51,914 bases of DNA, from positions 1 to 51,914 of the forward strand of contig QHBU01000079.1 of the NCBI GenBank assembly GCA_003244045.1, read 5' to 3'. Under the pieces are notes generated by a model. The model was not told where the DNA came from, searched no databases, and saw nothing but the letters and a program-made list of their open reading frames with translations. The translations under genes were made by a program, and so were the position numbers. Below are positions 47,404 through 51,914 of the stretch, one piece after another; the first letter of the stretch is position 1; every line of letters begins with the position of its first letter. Source of the stretch: Candidatus Aeolococcus gillhamiae (lineage in GTDB: Bacteria; Chloroflexota; Dormibacteria; Aeolococcales; Aeolococcaceae).

Positions 47404-48702
47404 GTGGCGATGGAAGTAGAGCCGGGCGCTCCGATTGAGGGGGTTTGGTCGCCGGCCCGCAGCGGGCCGGCGACATCGCCGCCTGGTCGCAACACGCCTG
47501 CACTCAGCGGACCGGTCGCGCGGTATTTCGTCGCCGTCTTTCTGTCTGCCTACGGCGACTGGCTCACGACGGTTGCCCTGGTCGTGGTGCTCTTTCAGCT
47601 CACGCACAGCCCCGCCGGCCCAGCGGGCTACATCCTGGTCCGCGTCGCCCCACGAGCGCTGGGCCCGTGGCTGGGTGGAAGCCTTGCGGACCGCCTCTCG
47701 CCACGCCGCATCATGATCGTGACGGCAGCTGTACAGGCGATCTTCACCGCCCTCTTGATCACGTCGAATCGGGCAGGCAGCCTGTGGGCGATCTATACCG
47801 CGGTGGGGATTGCGCAGTTCGCGGGTGCGCTTTCGCGCCCCAGCCAGGGGTCGATGCTCCCGCGACTGGTCAGCGATGTCGCCCTACCGCGCGCCAACGC
47901 GGTGTACTGGCTGTTCTTCAGCACCAGCATTTTTGCAGGACCTGCGATCGGTGCCGTGCTCCTGACCCGCGCCGGCCCCAATCTACTCTTCGCCATCGAC
48001 GCGGCCACCTTTGCTCTCAGCGCCGGACTCGTTGCCACGCTGCCTCGCGGGGCGGCAGGGCAGTCGCTAGGTGAGGTCACCGGTTCATCACCGCCTGGGA
48101 CGCTGGCCGGATTACGCCTTGCCCTGCGCGATCCGGTCATCCGGGGGGTCGCTGCGGCCAACTTTGCTAGTGGGCTCGCCGTGACGGTTACGCAAGCCCT
48201 TCTCGTGGTGACTGCGCACGAGCGGTACGGGGGCGACGCCGCTGTTGGGTACCTGTACACGGCGGTCGGAGTTGGTGCGACGCTCGGCGGGATCATTGCG
48301 CTCCGCGCGATCCCGGCTAGACATTGGGTCAAGGCAGCGATATTCCTCGTAGTGGTCGTTGAACTTGTTTCGCTGGCGGGTTTCAGTGCGGTATCGGGTC
48401 TGGCGGCCGCGTTCGCGTTGTTGGCGATCAGCTCGCTGGCCGGTAGCTCCTTCGACATATGGGGCGGGACGGAGGTACAACGGTTAGCCCCGTCCGGGTT
48501 TATGGGACGTTTCAACTCGGTGATTTGGCTGTCGCAGTATTCAGGCATGCTCGTCGGTGCGTTGTGGGCGCTTGGCACGTCTTCGCTGATGCACTGGGAT
48601 CGTGCTATTGAGATCGCCTGCGCCGCCATGCTTGTCGTCGCCAGCGGTGCGCTGCTGATCGGCGGAAGCGCACCCAGTATCCCAGCACAAGAAGAACCCT
48701 GA
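47404..48702 (+). CDS. MFS transporter (drug/metabolite exporter type)
   Basis: A 432-residue major facilitator with about twelve transmembrane helices after a 30-residue Pro/Gly-rich N-terminus. The first helix carries FVAVFLSAYGDWLTTVALVV and the conserved loop 2-3 motif appears as GGSLADRLSPRRIMIVTAAV. The later half ends LGTSSLMHWDRAIEIACAAM. This subgroup (MFS_3-like, enterobactin-exporter-type) commonly exports drugs, siderophores or metabolites; no substrate can be assigned. Start is GTG 47404 or ATG 47410, neither with a good ribosome site, though AGGAGG occurs 26 nt upstream. The palindromes and possible leader peptide upstream suggest inducible expression. Confidence 0.87.
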   Translation: MAMEVEPGAPIEGVWSPARSGPATSPPGRNTPALSGPVARYFVAVFLSAYGDWLTTVALVVVLFQLTHSPAGPAGYILVRVAPRALGPWLGGSLADRLSPRRIMIVTAAVQAIFTALLITSNRAGSLWAIYTAVGIAQFAGALSRPSQGSMLPRLVSDVALPRANAVYWLFFSTSIFAGPAIGAVLLTRAGPNLLFAIDAATFALSAGLVATLPRGAAGQSLGEVTGSSPPGTLAGLRLALRDPVIRGVAAANFASGLAVTVTQALLVVTAHERYGGDAAVGYLYTAVGVGATLGGIIALRAIPARHWVKAAIFLVVVVELVSLAGFSAVSGLAAAFALLAISSLAGSSFDIWGGTEVQRLAPSGFMGRFNSVIWLSQYSGMLVGALWALGTSSLMHWDRAIEIACAAMLVVASGALLIGGSAPSIPAQEEP

Positions 48703-48744
48703 GGGGGCTGTCACCTCCTCCAGCATACAAGTGCCTCGACGCGC

Positions 48745-49116
48745 CTATTTCTCGGGTGTTAGCGCGTAGGTCAGCAGGCCGCCGATGATGGCGAGGTTCT
48801 TGTCGAAATGGATGAGCTGGCTGGCCCGCGCGGCGGGCTCGGCCTGGTTCCAGAACTGATGACCGACGTACGTCGTCGGCACCAGTGTTGCCGCCAGCTC
48901 GAGAGCTGCGAGTCTGGGCTTGATCCCGAGCGCAAGGGCAGCACCGCCCGCCACCATCAGGCCGCCGTTGAGTCGCACCATCAGGTCCGGTCGCGGCAGA
49001 GGAAGCGTCTTGGCGACCAAGTCAGGACGGCGACCCGGTTCGGTGGCGGTCTTCACACCCATCGCTAGAAAGATCCACGCGAACATCGTGCGGGCAAGGA
49101 AGCGCAGCAGGCCCAT
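48745..49116 (-). CDS. DoxX-family membrane protein
   Basis: A 123-residue integral membrane protein of the DoxX family with about four hydrophobic segments: LLRFLARTMFAWIFLAMGVK, VRLNGGLMVAGGAALALG, LAALELAATLVPTTYVGHQF and LAIIGGLLTYALTP. Actinobacterial DoxX proteins are linked with membrane oxidoreductase complexes and oxidative-stress resistance, but the biochemical role is unclear. I use the ATG at 49116 (AGGTGG upstream) because the extra 25 residues from 49191 are hydrophilic and unlike the family start. It converges on the MFS gene with a 42-bp gap that shows no clear terminator, and diverges from the dodecin gene. Confidence 0.85.
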   Translation of the reverse strand: MGLLRFLARTMFAWIFLAMGVKTATEPGRRPDLVAKTLPLPRPDLMVRLNGGLMVAGGAALALGIKPRLAALELAATLVPTTYVGHQFWNQAEPAARASQLIHFDKNLAIIGGLLTYALTPEK

Positions 49117-49243
49117 GGGAGTACCACCTGACGTCGGTCCGACGCCGTCCATCGTAGCCAGCCCCGCGATTCGTCGTCGATCGAGCCCCATGCCGACACG
49201 CCAGAATGCACAGCCCTGTCAGATCTCGTGGAGGACCCCTTCG

Positions 49244-49468
49244 ATGGCCGATTCCGTCTATCGCATCACCGAGCTCGTCGGCGTCAGCACCGAATCGTGG
49301 GAGGACGCAGCCCGCCGCGCCGTCGAGACAGCCTCGGGCACGCTGCGCGACCTGCGCGTCGCCGAGGTGGTGAAGCTGGACATCACCGTCGAGGACGGCA
49401 AGGTGGCGCGCTTTCGCACGCGTCTTGCGCTTTCCTTCAAATACGAGCCCGGCAGCACCGGAAGCTAA
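49244..49468 (+). CDS. Dodecin, flavin-binding protein
   Basis: A 74-residue protein with the dodecin pattern VYRITELVGVSTESWEDAAR, RAVETASGTLRDLRVAEVVK, then DGKVARFRTRLALSFKY. Dodecins assemble into hollow twelve-subunit spheres that store riboflavin or FMN; the Trp in STESWEDA stacks with the flavin. The length is right and no residue of the core appears missing. The start is an ATG with GGAGG about 9 nt upstream. It overlaps the end of the convergent reductase gene by 4 bp. It stands alone, not in a flavin operon. Confidence 0.92.
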   Translation: MADSVYRITELVGVSTESWEDAARRAVETASGTLRDLRVAEVVKLDITVEDGKVARFRTRLALSFKYEPGSTGS

Positions 49469-50562
49469 GCGGCGCGGGGAAGACCCGTATCAGCCAGCGC
49501 GTGGGCCATGGTGTCGAGGCCGAACGCCTCGACCGGCCCGCGCGCTCCGGCCGCCGCTGCCGCGCCGTCACGGAGCTGCATCGCACCCCACACGAGCAGC
49601 CGCGCGGTGAGCGTGTAGGCGTCGACGCCCTCGAGCCGCGCCGTGGCCAGCTCCTTGCCCCTGGCGTCGCGGGCAACGGCAACGACCCGCGAGGTCATCC
49701 GGCCGCGCGCGGCAGCGTCGGGTCCGCCCGTCGAGCCGCGCGCGAACCGATGCGTGGCGCGGTCGATCAGCGTGCTCGCGCCCGGCAACCGTTCCAGCTC
49801 GGTCTGCGCCGCGCCAAGCACCTTCACGCCTTTGGTCAGCGGCCCGAACCATCCGACGTAGGTGCCGATGGTGCGCAGGCGTGGGTAGCTGCGGGGAAGT
49901 CCGAGGTGCTCGGAGCCACCAAACGACAGGGCGTCGGCGCGGTGATCGCCCAGGTCGAAGCTGGCGATGTGCGCCCCGCCGCGCTCGGTGCGAAGAGCAC
50001 CGTCCCGCCAGGCGAAGCTCGGCGCGCGGGTCACCCCCAACAGGGAGGCGAGCGTGCCGCCGCTGGGGCGTCCCCGGGTCACGAAGTAGCCGACGTCGAC
50101 CTGAACGGCCTTGGCGCCGGCGTCCTCCAGAGCAAGCGCGGCGGCGACGTTGCCGGGCACGCAGTCGTAGCCGAAGGCGGTGAGCAGAACCACTCCCTTG
50201 CGCTCGGCACGCGGACCGAAGTCCTCGAACACGCGGCGCACGAACTGTGGCTCGCCAGTGGAGTCGATGTACCCGGCGCCGCGCTCGATCGCCGCGTTGA
50301 CCGCGGGGTCGCCCCACCGCGCGAAGGGGCCGACCGTGCTCACCAGCACGTCGCCCGGGCCGACCAGCGCGGCGACGCTGGCGGGCTCACCGACGTCCGC
50401 GGTGGCGATATCGAACGTCCCGCGCAAACGTGACGCCAGCTGCTCCAACCGCCCGCGATCGCGGCCCGCCAGCACCGCCGGGATGCCCGCAGCGGCGAGC
50501 TCCTCGGCGGCCAGGGTCCCCGTATAGCCCGTGGCTCCGAACACCACAATCCGCCCCGCCAT
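49465..50562 (-). CDS. Saccharopine-dehydrogenase-like NAD(P)-binding oxidoreductase (trans-acting enoyl-reductase type)
   Basis: A 365-residue protein with an N-terminal Rossmann fold, RIVVFGATGYTGTLAAEELA, followed by AGRDRGRLEQLA, VLVSTVGPFARWGDPAV and the family segments YIDSTGEPQFVR and LLTAFGYDCVPGNVAAAL. The pattern matches saccharopine-dehydrogenase-like proteins, including the mycobacterial trans-acting enoyl reductase group. No polyketide genes are near, so the substrate is unknown. The C-terminal half is alpha/beta with YVGWFGPLTKGVK. The ATG at 50562 gives the usual N-terminus immediately before the Rossmann strand. It diverges from the alpha/beta hydrolase gene. Confidence 0.88.
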   Translation of the reverse strand: MAGRIVVFGATGYTGTLAAEELAAAGIPAVLAGRDRGRLEQLASRLRGTFDIATADVGEPASVAALVGPGDVLVSTVGPFARWGDPAVNAAIERGAGYIDSTGEPQFVRRVFEDFGPRAERKGVVLLTAFGYDCVPGNVAAALALEDAGAKAVQVDVGYFVTRGRPSGGTLASLLGVTRAPSFAWRDGALRTERGGAHIASFDLGDHRADALSFGGSEHLGLPRSYPRLRTIGTYVGWFGPLTKGVKVLGAAQTELERLPGASTLIDRATHRFARGSTGGPDAAARGRMTSRVVAVARDARGKELATARLEGVDAYTLTARLLVWGAMQLRDGAAAAAGARGPVEAFGLDTMAHALADTGLPRAA

Positions 50563-50657
50563 GCCGGCAGTCTAGGGAGACGTCCTCGCAAAACGCGCGC
50601 AATCGGTACGAGCGACGCAAAATCGCCGGAGCGACAGTTCGCCACGGAGAGCCTCCG

Positions 50658-51590
50658 ATGTCCCAGAGCGTCCGTCACGGCAGCTTCCACAGCCGGGGTC
50701 AGCGGCTCGCCTACACGATGCACGGCTCCGGCGACCGCCCGGTGATCCTGCTGCCCGGGCTCCTCCTCCCGGCCCGGATGAACACGCCGCTGGCGGAGCA
50801 CCTCGCCGAGCGCGGCCACCGGGTGATCCTGCTCGACCCGCTCGGCCAGGGCGACTCCGCCCGGCCTCGGGACATGTGGCGCTATTCGATGACCCAGTTC
50901 GCCCGCGACGTGGTTGCGCTCCTCGACCATCTCAAGCTCGAGCAGGCCGTGGTCGGAGGCACCTCGCTGGGCGCCAACATCACTCTCGAGGTCGCCTCAA
51001 TCGCTCCCAAGCGGCTGCGCGCGATGGTCCTGGAGATGCCGGTGCTCGACAATGCCCTGGTCGGCAGCGCCGTCGCCTTCTCGCCGCTGCTCGTTGCGGT
51101 GACGATCGGCGAACCGGTGATGCGCTTGGTGTCGCGGCTGGCCCGGCTGATCCCGTCGTCGGTGGTGCCGTTCAACCTCGGCATCGTCCTCGACACGCTG
51201 CGCCAGGACCCGGGACCGAGCGGCGCGCTTCTCCAGGGTCTGTTCTTCGGCCGCACCGCGCCCCACCGCGAGGAGCGGCGCACCTTCACCGCGCCGGCGC
51301 TGGTCATAGGTCATCACCGCGACCCAGTCCATCCCTTCTCCGACGCCGGCATGCTGGCGAAGGAGCTACCCAACGGCCGCCTCGTGGAGGCCAGCTCGAT
51401 CCTCGAGATGCGCCTTCGGCCCGAGCGCCTCTACGGCGAGATCGACACCTTCCTCGAGCAAGTCTGGGGGCCACGCATGCGCGTGGTGCGCCAGAGTCGC
51501 GGCGCCCCCCGCGCCCCCGCCACACGCCGTGCCGCCGCGCGCCGCAGGTCGTCGGCTCGGAGCTCGGGGAGTCGCCGCGCCCGCTCCTGA
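50658..51590 (+). CDS. Alpha/beta hydrolase
   Basis: A 310-residue alpha/beta-hydrolase-fold enzyme. It begins HGSFHSRGQRLAYTMHGSGD, has the oxyanion loop VILLPGLLLPARMN, the nucleophile elbow VVGGTSLGANITLEVA (G-x-S-x-G, Ser in GTSLGA), and the acid and His region ALVIGHHRDPVHPFSDAG. Esterase, lipase or C-C hydrolase activity is possible; substrate unknown. The ATG at 50658 has GGAGAG 8 nt upstream and gives the family start; the upstream open frame to 50430 is antisense to the reductase gene. The C-terminal 40 residues are an Arg/Ala/Ser-rich tail outside the fold. It ends 43 bp before trpS. Confidence 0.88.
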   Translation: MSQSVRHGSFHSRGQRLAYTMHGSGDRPVILLPGLLLPARMNTPLAEHLAERGHRVILLDPLGQGDSARPRDMWRYSMTQFARDVVALLDHLKLEQAVVGGTSLGANITLEVASIAPKRLRAMVLEMPVLDNALVGSAVAFSPLLVAVTIGEPVMRLVSRLARLIPSSVVPFNLGIVLDTLRQDPGPSGALLQGLFFGRTAPHREERRTFTAPALVIGHHRDPVHPFSDAGMLAKELPNGRLVEASSILEMRLRPERLYGEIDTFLEQVWGPRMRVVRQSRGAPRAPATRRAAARRRSSARSSGSRRARS

Positions 51591-51633
51591 CTGACCGCGA
51601 CCGGCGCGGATGCGCCGGTATCCTTCGCCGATC

Positions 51634-51914
51634 GTGTCCAGCCCCCTTGCCGTCGAGAGCGTGCCGCCGCGCGGAGAGCGTCCCCGCGTGCTCAGCGGCA
51701 TCCAGCCGACGTTCCAGCTCCACCTCGGCAACTACCTCGGCGCCCTCCGCCATTGGGCGCGCGAGCAGGACAGCTTCGAGAATTACTTCTGCATCGTCGA
51801 CCTGCATGCGCTGACCGTTGTGCCCGACCCGGACGTGGTGCGCAACAGCGTGCTCGAGCTCGCCGCGCTCTACATCGCGTGCGGTCTCGAGCCCGATCGC
51901 AGCGTCATCTTCGT
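51634..51914 (+). CDS. trpS: Tryptophanyl-tRNA synthetase, 5' part
   Basis: The first 93 codons of a class I aminoacyl-tRNA synthetase that charges tRNA-Trp. After a short N-terminal extension comes RVLSGIQPTFQLHLGNYLGA, in which QLHLGNYLG is the HIGH-type ATP-binding motif as found in TrpS, then FCIVDLHALTVVPDPDVVR and YIACGLEPDRSVIF. The GTG at 51634 is preceded, 9 nt upstream, by a TATCCT -10 box, suggesting a very short or absent leader; a start 30 bp further on (GTG before LSGIQPT) is possible. The frame runs off the window end. Confidence 0.95.
   Translation, partial: MSSPLAVESVPPRGERPRVLSGIQPTFQLHLGNYLGALRHWAREQDSFENYFCIVDLHALTVVPDPDVVRNSVLELAALYIACGLEPDRSVIF

Overview
The window is GC-rich and its codon use, GTG/TTG starts, ATGA/GTGA-coupled operons and several apparently leaderless TAnnnT promoters point to an actinobacterium or a related high-GC Gram-positive-side lineage (for example Dormibacterota or Chloroflexota). 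The sequence alone does not settle the phylum. There are no rRNA, tRNA, CRISPR or insertion-sequence features that I can support.

Layout. 1-1.9 kb: end of a branched-chain amino acid (Liv-type) ABC transporter plus an SRPBCC protein, on the minus strand. 2.1-3.1 kb: a sodium/calcium exchanger-like membrane protein. 3.1-6.1 kb: a decayed block holding the tail of a cupin gene, an N-terminally truncated MMPL transporter and an aldo/keto reductase pseudogene with three lesions. 6.3-7.1 kb: a PrmC/HemK-like methyltransferase. 7.1-12.0 kb: a complete sugar ABC operon (ROK regulator, binding protein, ATPase, permease) headed by two matching operator-like palindromes. 12.1-14.6 kb: an arsenic locus (arsR divergent from a cysteine-rich micro-ORF, an ArsI/CadI-like dioxygenase, an aquaporin and arsC) without an efflux pump. 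14.6-25.0 kb: a polyamine/GABA-type catabolic block (PhzF-like protein, FAD amine oxidase, aldehyde dehydrogenase, a three-domain MerR-XRE-cupin regulator, permease, two class III aminotransferases, and a second permease with a frameshift). 25.1-28.3 kb: QueA-like protein, SDR, SoxR-like regulator, a strict hexad-repeat protein ending in a ladder of eight cysteines, and a tiny lysine-rich protein.

28.3-47.0 kb is a cell-surface glycan/exosortase locus: glycosyltransferases, a GH5-like glycosidase, an exosortase with an EpsI-like C-terminal domain, a giant IPT-MshEN-GT2 fusion, a GT-C-like membrane protein, a methyltransferase, an M23 peptidase and two exported proteins with PEP-CTERM-like or LPxTG-like tails. 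A NarL-type sensor kinase with an output-less receiver follows. 47.2-51.9 kb: an MFS transporter preceded by a possible Trp-rich leader peptide and palindromes, DoxX-like protein, dodecin, saccharopine-dehydrogenase-like reductase, alpha/beta hydrolase and the start of trpS.

The strongest candidates for something undescribed are the hexad-repeat/Cys-ladder protein (27646-28095), the 18-residue seven-cysteine micro-ORF coupled to the arsenic operon (14056-14112), and the exosortase locus with its own candidate substrates (31417-44981).
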